A program made the translations under genes and the position numbers. A DNA stretch of 64,000 nt. Source: Dromiciops gliroides (lineage: Eukaryota > Chordata > Mammalia > Microbiotheria > Microbiotheriidae). The notes beneath the pieces are model-generated. The model saw only the letters and a list, made by a program, of their open reading frames with translations. It was not told where the DNA came from and ran no database searches. The stretch covers positions 269,466,441-269,530,440 of the forward strand of contig NC_057862.1 of assembly GCF_019393635.1 (NCBI RefSeq). The letters run 5' to 3'. This document shows, one piece after another, positions 1 to 11,140 of this stretch. Numbering within the stretch: the first letter of the stretch is position 1; every line of letters starts with the position of its first letter.

Positions 1-1790
1 AAAAAATTAATATTTTATTTTTTCCCAATGAATGAAAAATACTTTTTAACATTTGCTTTTGAAAATTTTGAGTTCCAAATTCTCTCCCTCCCTCCCCTCT
101 CCTCTTTCTGCGATAGTAAGCTATTTGATATAGATTGTACATATGCAATCATGCAAACCATATTTTCATATTAATCATTGTGGAAAAAGAGACAAAAAAA
201 CCCATAAAAATAAAGTGAAAAATAGTATGCTTCAAATCTAAAGTTAGCTTCCATTTGTTTTTTCTCTGGAGGTGAACAGTATTTTTCATCATTAATCCTT
301 TGGAATTGTCTTGGATCATTGTATTGGTGAGAATATCTAAGGCATTCACAATTAATTATTGTACAGTATTGCTGTTACTGTGTACAGGGTTTTCCCGTAT
401 AGTATCTCATTACAATCATATACCATAACTTGGTCAGCCAGTTCCCCTATTGATGGATATCTCCTCAATGTTCAATTCTTTGCCACCACAAAAAGAGCTG
501 CTATAAATATTTTTGTACAAATAAATCCTTTTCCTTTTTTAAAATCTCTTTGTGATACAGACCTAGTAGTGGTATTGCTGGATCGAAGGTATTCACAGTT
601 TTGTAGCTCTTTGGTCATAGTTCCAAACTATTTTCCAGAATGGCTGGATTAGCTCACAATTCCATCAACCATGCATTAGTATCCCAATTTTGCCACATAT
701 CATTTATAATTTATAAATTTATAATTTATATTATATAATTGCCACTTATAATTTTCTTTTTCTGTCATTAATCAATCTGACAGATGTGAGGTAATACCTC
801 AGAGCTGTTTTAATTTGCATTTCTCTAATCAATATTAATTTAGAGCATTTTCATATGACTATAGATAGCCTTGGTTTCTTCATCCAAAAACTGCCTGTTT
901 ATATCCTTTGACCATTTATCATTTGGGAATGACTTATATTCTTATAAATTTGACTCAATTCTCTATCTTTTGAGAAATGAATCCTTTAGATGAAACGGCT
1001 ACTGTAAAGTTCCCCTCCCCCTAGAACTTTCTTCTAATCTTGGTTGCATTGGTTTTGTTTGTGCAAAACCTTTTTATTTAACATAATCAGAGTAATCCAT
1101 TTTACATCTCATACTGCTTCTTTGGTTACAAATTCTACATACATCTTGCTTGGTTATAAATTTTTCCCTTATCCATACATGCTCCCCTAATTTGCTGGTG
1201 GTATCACCAATCATGTTTAAATAATGTACCCATTTTGACCTTATCTTAGTTATACAGTGTGAGATATTGGTCTATACTGAGTTTCTGCCACACTGTTTTC
1301 CTAGCAGATTTTGTCAAATAGTATGTTCTTGTCCCCAAATGCTAGATTACTATGGTCACCAAGTATTGTGTACCTTATTTTTCCACTGATCTACCACTCT
1401 TTGTTACCCAGTATTAGAAAGTTTTGATGATTACTGCTTTATAATACAGTTTGAGATCTGGTACAGCTAGACCACTTTCCCTCACATTTTTTTCATTAAT
1501 AACATTCGATATTCATTAATTAATTTGATATTCTTGGCCTTTTGTTCTTCCAGATGAATTTTGTTATTTTTTTCTGGCTCTATAAAATAATTTTTGGTAG
1601 TTTGATTGGCATAGCACCGAATACATAAATCAACTTAGGTAGAATTGTCATTTTTATTATATTGGCTTGGCCTACTCATGAACAATTACTATTTTCCAGT
1701 TGTTTAGATCTGACCTTATTTGTGTGAAAAGTATTTTGTAATTGTGTTCATATAGTTTATCTCCATTTTACGGTTACATAAATTTTATTT
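1..1790 (-). mobile_element. LINE-1 3' part (3' UTR and ORF2 C-terminus)
   Basis: Reverse-complement L1 sequence. The left edge carries the pyrimidine-rich complement of the L1 3' G-rich tract (about 80-110). Next come the 3' UTR and the complement of the ORF2 C-terminal region, whose recognisable stretches include the complement of the 'FDPAIPLLG' region (about 540-600) and of the segment before the zinc knuckle (about 890-960). It matches in order the 3' third of the full-length L1 at 10270-21036, and ends in the ORF2 region behind the RT domain. The reading frame is heavily broken. The copy is truncated by the window edge on its 3' side, so its tail is not visible. Confidence 0.85.
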
Positions 1791-2290
1791 TATTTTTATT
1801 TCCATATTGGGCATGTTGTGAAAGAAAACAGACAAAAAAAGAAAAACATCGAAAAATAGCATGCTTCAATTAGCATTCAGACATAATCAGTTCTTTCTTT
1901 GAAGGTGGATAGCATTATTCATCATGAGTTTTTAAAAATCATTTTGGATCATTGTGCTGCAGAGAATAGATGTCATTCACAGTTGATCACAGTAGAATAT
2001 TGTTACTGTGCACAGTGTTTTTCTGGTTCTGCTCACTTCACTCTGCATCAGTTCATGTAAGTCTTTCCAGATTTTCCTCAAGGTATCTTTCTTGTCATTT
2101 CTTTTTGCACAATAGTATTCCATTGCAACCATGTACCACAGCTTGTTCAGCCATTCCCCAATTGATGGGCACCCCCTTAATTTCCAACTCTTTGCTATAA
2201 TAAAATGTGGCTGTAAATATTTTTTTGTGCAAGTAGATCCTTTCCCCTTTTTTAAAAAGATCTCTTTGGGATAAGAGCCCTAATAATGGT
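1791..2290 (-). mobile_element. second LINE-1 3' end, abutting the first
   Basis: A separate minus-strand L1 3' end starts with a T-rich stretch (complement of a poly-A tail) and repeats the 3' UTR and ORF2 C-terminal order already seen at 140-600. The motif 'GCACAATAGTATTCCATT' at about 2106-2123 is the shared landmark. It stops near the complement of the ORF2 segment 'CTCTTTGGGATA'. Its presence directly after another copy shows that one L1 end landed beside or within an older one. Confidence 0.8.
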
Positions 2291-3690
2291 TTGTTGGTTG
2301 TTGTTCTTTGTTCTTAAAGGGGACCAAAATGACACTACTATTTTGAAGTCAAGATACAATGTGTTTGACTGTGGAAAATCAAATATAATGCTCCCAAATT
2401 ATATAATTTTTATTTAAAAAAATCTATCAATAAGATAAAAATTTCATTTGATGTTGATATTGACATCAATATGTTTCCAAAGCATCAAATCTTTACCAAA
2501 ATCTATTTCAACATCTCACACACACATATGTAAAGAGATGAGAACTTTTAATTACATCTATTGCTTAATGAAATTAGATGATAAAACAAGAGTTTAGTTT
2601 CTTAGGTCTTCTTTAGGTCTTCAAAAGGCTTTTTTTCTTTTTGCCCTTTGTTATCTGCAAGTGGTAAGAATTCAAAGTTGGTTTGCATGTATTTCACTGA
2701 GCATCATTTCAACTATATCCATGGCTGTAAACAGCATGAATAATTCCTCTTGAATGAGGCTTTTTATGCTTAATGATTCTGTAAGCAGCTTTACATTATG
2801 CAAGTAATATTTTTGATGTCATAGATATGATCTTTTAAATGGTTTTATTAAACAATCAGTTTTTTTCTGGAAAAATTCTCTGGTCTTGCCAATGAATTCT
2901 GCATGTATATTTTTAAGATATTTCAATTTATTAAGATTTATGCTATCCGCAGCTAAAGCAGGCATACAAAATAAACACAATGGATTTTCATCTATGTCAA
3001 TAATAGCAATTCTGATAAATATGGTGAGTCATTTTTGTGGTTTTTCAATTTTTTACTTAATATTTCTGTATTCCTTTTACTTAAACCATCTCTATTATTT
3101 TTGTTTGTATTATTTTCAGTTTTTCACTGTCTCTTCAAACCTCTTTATTCATCATGAAGAGATATTATCCCACTTTCAAAAATTTTGAGATCAAAAAGTT
3201 GAGACAAGTTTTAATTTAACTGATGAAGACTTCAAACAATACTTAACAAAACTATACTTATTGAATTATTTCAATTTTTTGATTGCAACTATTTTTGGAA
3301 ACAATCTGTACTTACAAAATAAAAGACATTGAGAAGTATAATAAATATAAAAGTTTTTTTTAACTCCAACACAAAAATTTTACATACTTCATATTAAAAT
3401 GCAGCAAGCAGTGCAATGACATGCATCATCTGTGTCATGAGCCAAAGCCAACTAGTGACAGTGGTAGATTTTGCAAATACCTTATGAAATAATGCCATGC
3501 ATTTAATATTAGTTGGAATGAATTGCCACATTGGTCTTGCTCATTTACTTCAATTTGAGATTAGTTTTCATTGAAAAAAATAGATAAGCTTTTTAGGAAT
3601 CATCCCAGAAAATGTCTAATAATTTTCTTCTTTATTTCATACTTCCTTATCAGGGCTCCACACCCCTTTTTGAGGTGTGGTAAACAGTTT
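2290..3690. other. old AT-rich sequence, possible RTE-SINE head, otherwise unassigned
   Basis: The start (2296-2395, 'GTTGTTGTTCTTTGTTC' then a run of GACCAAAATGACA) resembles the head of a marsupial RTE-derived SINE as I remember it, with low confidence. The rest is AT-rich with only short open frames. A 100-codon frame at 2886-3188 has no recognisable motif and AT-rich composition like its surroundings. It may be an old DNA-transposon fossil, but I cannot name a family. Confidence 0.3.
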
Positions 3691-3694
3691 GGAG

Positions 3695-3955
3695 AAAAAT
3701 GCTGATAATGATAACAATAATCATAATAACTAGCATTTATATAGCACTTTAATATTTGCAAAAGTGCTTCATAAATATTATATTTTTTATCCTCACAACA
3801 ATCCTGGAAATTAGATGCTATGATTATTCATCTTCCACAGTTTAGGAAATTGATGTAGGCAGTGGCTAAGGTAGGGTCATGTAGCTGGTAAGTTTTAAAC
3901 TCAGGTCTTCTGGGCTCCATGTTCAGAATCTGTGCCTCCTAACTGTCTCTACCAT
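3695..3955 (-). mobile_element. MIR-type CORE-SINE
   Basis: A complete-looking MIR in reverse orientation. It shows the complement of the 3' LINE-like end ('ATAATAACTAGCATTTATATAG'-type, read in pieces), a 'CCTCACAACAATCCTGG' segment, the complement of the 'CAGTTTCCTCATC' block, and a degraded tRNA-like head. It is much more diverged than the young SINEs, fitting its age. Confidence 0.75.
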
Positions 3956-4022
3956 AGTTTGTTTTTTGATCATCCCTACAGATTATATTTTTTCAGCTTT
4001 TTGTTATCACAAATGATATTTC

Positions 4023-4167
4023 CTTTTTTTGTGGGGAAATGAGGGTTAAGTGACTTGGCCAGGGTCACACAGCTAGTAAGTGTCAAGTGTCTGAGGCTGG
4101 ATTTGAACTCAGGTACTCCTGAATCCAGAGCCAGTGCTTTATCCACCTCGCCACCTAGCTGCCCCCT
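4023..4167 (-). mobile_element. young tRNA-derived CORE-SINE (Mar1/WSINE1 type)
   Basis: Reverse-strand copy running from T-rich tail to 'CACCTAGCTGCCCC' head. Flanked by a perfect 13-bp target-site duplication, CAAATGATATTTC, at 4010-4022 and 4168-4180. The tail junction belongs to the 'CCCATTGCCC(C)' tail class rather than the 'TTGCCTCACTAAAA' class. Confidence 0.95.
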
Positions 4168-4482
4168 CAAATGATATTTCTATGGATACTTTTGTACAAA
4201 TGTACCTATTGCACATATATTTTGTGCATGTCTTTATTTGCTATCAATGACCATGTCATGATTTATTTTGGGTAATGGGCTCTCTGGAAATAAGCAATTT
4301 ATTAGCTTTTCTTGAATAATTGAAAGTGCTTTCCAAAATGGTTGAAGATAAAATCACTGCAGTAGTTGGTGTTCCTGTCTTCCACAAAAATATTTAAAGT
4401 TTATTATTTAGTGAATTTTGGACAATTTATAATGGTCACATTGAAAACTTTCTTGCAAGGAAAGTAACATTTTGTACACACC

Positions 4483-4905
4483 TTTTGTTGTTGTTCAGTC
4501 ATTTAGTTGTGTCCCATACATTATCTCTCAAAGTCTGTCCAAGTGTGTGTTTGTTGTTTCCATGAAACTATGTATCCAGCTCTTCCTCTGCTGAGAACTT
4601 TTCTTTTTGCCTTTAATCTTTCCCAACATTAGTTTCTTTCCCAAATGAGTACAAAATTCTCATTATGTGGCCAAAGTATTTAAGCTTCATTTTCAGTATT
4701 TAACTTTCCAGCGAATAGACTGTATTAGTTTCTTTAAGTATTGACTGAGTTATCAAAAGTCTTCTCCAGCAATATAACTCAAAAGCATTAATTCTGTGGT
4801 GCTCATCTTTCCTTATAGTCCAACTCTCACAGACATACATTTCTACTAGAAAAAGTTTTGACTATAATGTACCTTTCTTGGCAAGGTGATGACCCTGCTA
4901 GAAAT
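4483..4905 (-). mobile_element. RTE-clade (BovB-like) LINE 3' end
   Basis: Begins 'GTTGTTGTTCAGTC' and continues through blocks characteristic of the BovB/RTE 3' end in reverse orientation: 'ATGTGGCCAAAGTA' (about 4667), 'AAAAGTCTTCTCCAGCAA' (4755), 'TCAAAAGCATTAATTCT' (4779) and 'AGTCCAACTCTCACAGACATAC' split over 4817-4838. The order of blocks is the order in ruminant BovB. The coding frame (end of the RT ORF) is broken. This LINE clade is known to have moved horizontally among vertebrates. Confidence 0.75.
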
Positions 4906-6585
4906 GACTAAATAATATACCACCCCAAATAAATTAGTTTACTAAAATATTTAACAAATCTTCATTCTTCAGTTGTATTATACTCTATGTTCTGGTTCAT
5001 TTATTCTACCACAAGCAAAATGAAAATGCACAATAACCCTTTATATGCAGCATTAAACAAAATAAGATAAACATGTGGACTACAGATTCTAAAGATTTTA
5101 TAGTTCCTACTTTAAACTTATTGTAGTTTTCTAGTGTGAACATCAATGAATAAGAAAAAAAAACCCATTTTATTGTATTCTACTACCAAGAGTAGTAGAA
5201 AGGTTCTGTAAGATTAAAATTCAGATTATTGCTTCTATTTAGCAGCAATTGTCTGCTCCTCATGGGTTCTTTTACACAGCAGGGACAAACATGTCCTTAA
5301 GGAGTCTATCCTAACTTTCTCTTTAGGCTTTCTACAAATCCTTTAGAAATTAAAGTACTTTTTTTTTCAAAGAGCTTAATTTGGAGAAACATGTGCTTCT
5401 TGCTGTGAAATCACTTAAATACTTGATGAATATGTGATCTTGGTAGTGTAATTTCAAATGTTTTATCATGTATATCACATAATAAAAATCACTGCTTACA
5501 AGAAAAGTGAATTTCCTTTAACTTTTATTTTTACCTTCTACACGATACCTTTCAGTGCTTACACAGTTCTTATACAAAACACAGGCTTAAAAAGGCTTGG
5601 GTTTGATGGCGATGCTGATGGTAATGACTCATATTAAAAGCTGAAATGCTACCAAAGAACCTTACTTGAAGTTATTCTTAGAAAGCCTCTATTTTTCCCC
5701 CACAGTGACCTTAGTTTTCAATAGCTGAGCAAGAACTGTTAAAGAAATACCCAGTTTCAAAAAGATAAGCAATTCTGTGGTCGACTTTCATGACCCCATG
5801 GAAATTATTTCCATCAGTTGGCAATTTGTTTTCACTCTTTGTGTACTACATAGGAAATTTAGTCTGCTTTCTGTCACATATTACCTATCTTTGCCTTTTC
5901 ATTTTGTAGCTCATCAGAATGCAAAATAATATCAACAAAATGACTAAACTAACATTTTCTTCAAAGGCCAAAATAATTGCCAAATTGAATGACCATAGTA
6001 GGTAGAAAATTTTATTTTCTGTTTTTCATCCACATTTTTTGTACATACAAACCTCAAAACACTAACAATCTTTCTCCATGTTTCTGCCAAAGCCTGTGGC
6101 TGATTAGAATTCACAGAGAAGCACTGAGCTAAGGATGAGCATTACAAAAGTAAAATTAGGCAGGTTAGGAGTAAAACAAAGAACTCCAGATATAGAACAA
6201 TTTCAGACTCAACATTGTGATAGATCCCTTTTCATTCATGCCTGTGCTACCTTATTAGATGATGTAATGAGGTCAAAGGTTAGCAAACTCAAATTTGATA
6301 TACATCTTGAAAAGCATTTATAGATATCATTTCCCATTCAAAATGAATACAAGATTAGTGAAACGTCTTGTAAGTGCAACTTTGAGCTTTTCAGGGACAG
6401 AACTTTTCACTTCACTTTGGAGTCTTTTCTAAAAGTTACCAAATGTCTTAAAGGTTATAAATAGCTAGATTGCCTTTGCAATCCTCCTTTTCAGCAGGGG
6501 CCTTAAAGAGAAAGCAGTGACATGAACCATTTCTATCAACCTCAATAGCAGCCTACCTCCCAGAGATCATAGTCTTCTTTTTTTT
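4906..6585. other. non-repeat or very old sequence, nothing recognised
   Basis: AT-rich sequence without SINE, LINE or LTR landmarks and without convincing codon structure. The 62-codon frame at 6135-6323 has no known motif and no supporting splice or promoter context, so I do not call it a gene. Confidence 0.4.
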
Positions 6586-6743
6586 CCTTTTTTTTAAATC
6601 ATAAAAGTATGTTATTATTTTCTAGTTACATGTAGAGATAGTTTTCAACATTTGTTCTTATAAGATTTCTAGTTTCAAATTTTTCTCCCTCCCTCTCCTC
6701 CCTTCCCCCTCCCCAAGACAGCAAGCAATCTGATATAGGTTAT

Positions 6744-6774
<31 letters not shown>

Positions 6775-7142
6775 CACATTAAGCATATTTCTACATTAGT
6801 CATACTGTGAAAGAAGAATTAGAGCAAAAGGGGAAAACCTCAAAAAAGAAAAGAAATAGAAATAGGATGGTTCAATCTAGATGCCACAGTTCTTTTTCTC
6901 TGGATTTGGAGAGCATTCTCCATCATGAGTCCTTTGGAACTACCTTGGACCATTGTATTGCTGAGAAGAGTCAAGTCTATCACAATTGATCAATACATAA
7001 TGTTGTTAATATTGTGTACAATGTTTTCCTGGTTCTGCTCATCTCACTCAGCATCAGTTCATGTAAGTCCTTCCAGGTTTCTCTGAAATCTGCCTGCTCA
7101 TCATTTCTTACAGCACAATAGTATTCCATTACATTCTCTAAA
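6585..7142 (-). mobile_element. LINE-1 3' end, left half of an interrupted copy
   Basis: T-rich tail, then the complement of the L1 3' UTR with its G-rich tract (CCCTCCCTCTCCTCCC at about 6688), a (CA)n tract and the start of ORF2 C-terminal sequence up to 'AGCACAATAGTATTCCATTAC'. The L1 is cut at 7142 by an ERV remnant and resumes at 9425. About 120 bp expected between the two halves is missing. Confidence 0.85.
6743..6770. repeat. (CA)n microsatellite in L1 3' UTR
   Basis: Fourteen or so CA repeats within the L1 3' end, at the place where other copies carry TA/CA-rich sequence. Confidence 0.9.
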
Positions 7143-7849
7143 TGTGGGTCCTAATCTGCCTCCCCCCCCCCAGTTTTGGTGGGGAAGCAGGCTAACATCA
7201 CTGATAAATTCAGCAAGAGTTTAGACTTTTAAGGATTTTTTTTTTTGGTGGGGCAATGGGGGTTAAGTGACTTGCCCCACACAGCCAGTCAAGTATCTGA
7301 GGCCGGATTTGAACTCAGGAACTCCTGAATCCAGGACCGGTGCTTTATTCACTGCGCCATCTAGCCGCCCCCCTTTTAAGGATTTATTAAAGAGTAAAGA
7401 CAACACATGGGATCCCTTAATGCCAGAAAAGTCTATCTACTTTCTATCTGCTTTCCTCTCTTTCTCTGTCTGCCTTTTCTCTGTCTCCCACCAAGCTGAA
7501 GTCCTGAATGACAAGAGGGACCCTCCTTTTTCTCCCTCTCCTGCCACGCTGTTTCCTCAATGAAAAGAGGAAGATCCAGTGATCTAACCTTTGCTTCCTA
7601 GTTCCTCTCTCCCTCCCCCAAAGGGGAGGTCGTTCAAGCTGATTGGTTGAGAGTGGTCTCTTGCTGATGTCAGTAGTATACAGCCTCTGAGAACAACACC
7701 TCACTCAGGGCCAGCCAGGTATGGTCTCAATCCAATCACCCTTAAGTAGGTACTCAGTGAGTTTCTTAGTCTCACCCAATTCAAACAATTCTAAATCAAT
7801 CTACATGTGGGACCCCTGGGCAACTGTTAAATCCCATTATTTTATCACA
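7143..7849 (-). mobile_element. ERV-B LTR (minus strand), 3' LTR by position
   Basis: Reads on the minus strand from TGTGATAAAATAATGGG (right edge at 7849) to AGGACCCACA (left edge at 7143), so it has TG...CA ends. The complement of AATAAA lies at 7383-7388. Immediately outside its right edge, 7850-7866 reads on the minus strand as a purine run ending in GGGGGGA, a good polypurine tract; this makes it the 3' LTR of a minus-strand element. It carries a SINE insertion (7239-7372); without it the LTR is about 560 bp. Related to, but oppositely oriented from, the LTR at 8887-9424. Confidence 0.75.
7239..7372 (-). mobile_element. CORE-SINE inserted in ERV-B LTR
   Basis: Reverse-strand young-type SINE inside the LTR, flanked by a perfect 13-bp duplication CTTTTAAGGATTT at 7226-7238 and 7373-7385. 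The CORE has lost a short piece ('CAGGGTCA' missing after 'CTTGCCC'). Confidence 0.92.
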
Positions 7850-8886
7850 TCCCCCCTGCCTTCATTAAGAAACAAATGTTTCCTGAATGAAGCAATGACA
7901 TTAGATACTTATGACTAACAAAGTAAAGGGAATGAAAAGAGAGAAAAGAAATTGAGCGCATTAACAAAGGCTAAAAGGGGGCACTCCCCTTTTAGCAGGA
8001 GGACATTACAAACAGAAAAACTAAAGGGGGCACTCCCCTTTAGTAAGTGGATAGTATACCTCTGGGTATAGTTGTAGAATGAAAGTCTTTCAGGTGTGGA
8101 TGCTGAAGATCAACTAACAAGTCTCATCTGTAGAGTTTCAGAGGTGGTTGTTAAGTCCTTCAGGTGTTTCAGATGCTGGTAATCAGCTGGGAAAGCTTCC
8201 TACGAAATTGAGCTTAACACAACTTTAAATAGCTTTGCCAATAATCAAATAAAACAATAAGATTTCTCAAAAACATGTCTAAGGAAATTCAGAATCTTTT
8301 AGATATTTTACAGTTATTGTCCAATTGTGACGCATGAAACATATAATAAAAACAAAAATTGAAACATTCTCTAAAACTTAATATTACTATATTCCCCCCT
8401 GTGAGGAATAAATTGAGAAGACAATTGTGATATTAATTAAGAAAAGATTTTTTTAAAAAAATCTTCATTTCATCACTTTTTGCATCATCTGCCTAATTAT
8501 CCTCATGCCATTATGAGAAATTAAAGGATCTAATATAATGGGTAGCAGATGTCAAGGTCAAATCCAACATTGTATTTATCATGACACTGGAGATAATTAT
8601 AGGGGTTACCATAAAAGAACAGAGAAATAACTGAGTCAGGCTTAATGGGAGGCATAGGATTGAGATGTCCATGACATCAGGCATATAGAAGAGGGATTTG
8701 AAGTCAGGTGTCAAATGAGATGGCATAGCCCAGCCATCCTCTGCCATGTGGGGGGAAATTAAACCAAAAGAATCCAACCTCAACTCTTGCCAATAGCTAT
8801 TCTCTTGGCCTTTCCCAAGGCAGTGTACTACCTGAACTTCATGCCTGTCTCCTCTTCTGTGACAGTATTTTTCTCTTTTTGGGGTT
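7850..8886 (-). mobile_element. ERV-B internal remnant
   Basis: Sequence between the two oppositely oriented ERV-B LTRs. Read on the minus strand, 8886 to about 8150 is collinear with 19318-20090 of the young ERV-A, including a shared stretch around the frame that reads 'CSFMVTPIIIS' in both (8511-8783 minus; 19569-19769 plus). That frame holds a hydrophobic segment, but I cannot assign a function and both copies contain stops. The part near 7866-8150 contains a doubled 'GGGGGCACTCCCCTTT' block. The 5' half of a normal provirus (primer-binding site, gag and pol) is absent. Confidence 0.6.
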
Positions 8887-9424
8887 TGTCAAGATAATGG
8901 AATGTGGTAGATGAGATACTCAGGGGCCCACCTGGAGATTAATTTAAACTGATTGAATTGGATAAGGCAACTGACTGCTGACTGGCTTACTTCCAGTTAA
9001 CTAGATTGTAAGCACATCTGGCTGGTACCTAAGAGGGTATTGTTCTCAGAAGCTAAAAACTTTGAACTTTACATCAAGACCACCTTTGGGTCCAGTGAAC
9101 CAATGAATTTGAATGATGCTAGCCAATCAGCTTGAAGAACCTTCCATTTCTGGGAGGGGAACAGGAAGGAGGAAGCAGACACTGTCGAGTGAGTTTTTCC
9201 TTTATTGGTGCGAGACATTGGCTTGGTGGCAGAGGGCTTCAGAAGTGGGAGGTTTTAGGAAGGCGAGGATTTCCAGGCTATAAGAAATCTGTTCTCAATC
9301 TTTCTCTTTCTTTCTCTCTCTCTTTTTTTTAATCTTTCAATAAACCCTCAAAAACCCTAAACTAGTTTATCAGTGATTTTAGTCAGTTTCCCCCCAAAAC
9401 TGAGGGGACATATTAGAACCCACA
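8887..9424 (+). mobile_element. ERV-B LTR (plus strand), inverted partner
   Basis: Starts TGTCAAGATAATGG and ends AGAACCCACA, with AATAAA at 9339-9344, so it is a complete 538-bp LTR of the same family as 7143-7849 but on the opposite strand. Block order (CAGGGGCCCAC, GATTAATTTAAACTG, AATAAACCCTC, TTATCAGTGATTTTAG, CCAAAACTGAGGGG) matches the other LTR. No duplication of flanking bases is visible: GGGTT before and TTTAT after. It is therefore not simply a solo LTR dropped into the ERV-B internal region. Confidence 0.7.
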
Positions 9425-9720
9425 TTTATAATTTTAAATTACAAGTTGATAGCTTTGGGATATAAATCTAGCATGGTATTGCTGGATGAAAGGATATACA
9501 CAGTTCATTAGTTCTTGGGGCATAATTCCAAATTGCTCTCCAGAATGGTTGGAGTCATTCACAACTCCCCAACAGTGTATTAGCATCCCAGTTTTCCCAC
9601 ATCCCCTCTAACATCCAACATTTTCCTTTTTTTTGTTATATTTGACACTCTGATAGGTGTGAGGTAATACCTTAGAGTTGTTTTAATTTGTATGTCTCTG
9701 ATCAATAGTGATTAAAAGCA
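9425..9720 (-). mobile_element. LINE-1, right half of the interrupted copy
   Basis: Resumes minus-strand L1 ORF2 C-terminal sequence ('TTTGGGATATAAATC' at about 9457, then complement of the 'IQPFW' segment at about 9530-9560) on the far side of ERV-B. It ends near 9720 before an A-run. Confidence 0.8.
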
Positions 9721-10253
9721 AAAAAAAAAATGGCATCTTAAGACAGAATTTAGAGAGGGCAAGTGACTTAGTAGTTCAGAGGAAGAATTAAGTATCTAAT
9801 TTCAGTCAGCTTTCTAATAATCAAAGATAAATTCTCATTTTTGTAGATTGTTGGAACTTTTTACTTCTAGATACTATTCACCTTTTGGTATTTCCAGTCC
9901 ATCATTTGACTTTAATTCAACGCCTACTGTGTGCCAGGCATTTGAAAATCAGAATAAGGGCCCATAAAGATTTGTATCTCAAAGCTAGGTGACATGTAAT
10001 TTAGGGCCACAGAGTCCTACATGCCTCAATAGCTCCTGAGGAAATCAGTGAAATATAACAAAGTATTAAAAGTAATGCTGGCTTAATAGCCCAAATGGCT
10101 AGCACCCAGGGATTAGAGAGATCCACTGGCTTCCAGAATTAGGGAGGTTACAGGAACAGATCCCAGGAAGTCAAGTCAAGGAGTATCAATAAGTACCTAC
10201 TATGTACTACCCTAAGCACTGGAAGAAATACAGATAGAAATAGAGTTGATGTC
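9721..10253. other. old sequence with MIR-like scraps
   Basis: Mostly unassigned. Two short blocks, 9915-9950 ('CTACTGTGTGCCAGGCA') and 10170-10240 ('CCTACTATGTACTAC'), resemble MIR or L2 3' ends in reverse orientation. The right end is the insertion site of the full-length L1. Confidence 0.4.
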
Positions 10254-10269
10254 AAGAATATTTGATAGA

Positions 10270-10854
10270 GGGGGACGGAGCCAAGATGGTGGAGAGGAAA
10301 CAGCAAGCTGCCTAAGCTCTCCTTCTGTTCCCTCAAAAAGAACATTAAATCAAGCCTCTGGACAGATTCTGAAACTACAGAACCTGCAAAGAGACAGAGA
10401 GACACAGTCTTCCAACCAGAGATAATTTAGAAGACTTCAGGAAAAGGTAGGTCTGACTCTGGCAAAAGGGAGGCCCAGTGCAGGGCAGCAGCCCAGTGCC
10501 GAGGGGGTCGGGGCAAGTCAGCAGGAGCTGCGGGCCACAGCTGAACAACTGAGGCCCCTGGAACCTGGCTCAAAAATCTGGTGGCCAAGAGGGACAGTGG
10601 AAAAACCTATCTGCACCGGCCGGGAGGGCAGGCTTCCAGCTGTAGGGCCATGAATGGGACAGGTTGGATTGGGCACCTGGATGAGTGCACTCAGACAGGA
10701 AGTGCAGGGGGGTGAACTGTACACACTATAAAGGCCTAAGAGTAAAAAGCCAGTCACACAGCACCTATACCCCTGCACAAGAAGCCCCAAACAGGGACCC
10801 TGGTGCCCCCAGAGCAGACCTCAACTTAAAAAAATAAATAAATAAGCTGCAATA
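10270..10854 (+). promoter_or_regulatory. L1 5' UTR / internal promoter
   Basis: The 585-bp leader of the full-length L1, GC-richer than its surroundings. CAAGATGG at 10282-10289 matches the YY1-binding site that positions L1 transcription starts at base 1 in other mammals; the function here is inferred by position and sequence. No monomer array is present, unlike mouse L1. Confidence 0.65.
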
Positions 10855-11140
10855 ATGAGTAAGAAGCAAAAAAGAGCCCTCTCCATTGAGAGCTTCTGTA
10901 TCAATAGGGAAGAAGCCAACACAAACTCAGATGAGGACAATACCCTCAAACTGCCTACATGTAAAGCCTCACAAGGGAAGGTGAATTGGTCTCAAGAACA
11001 AAAAGCCTTCCTGGAAGAGCTCAAAAAGGATTTCAAAAATCAATTGAGAGAGGTAGAAGAAAAGTGGGGAGAGAAATGAAAGCAAAACAAGAAAACTATG
11101 AAAAAAGAATCAGCAGCTTGGAAAAGGAAGCACAAAGATT

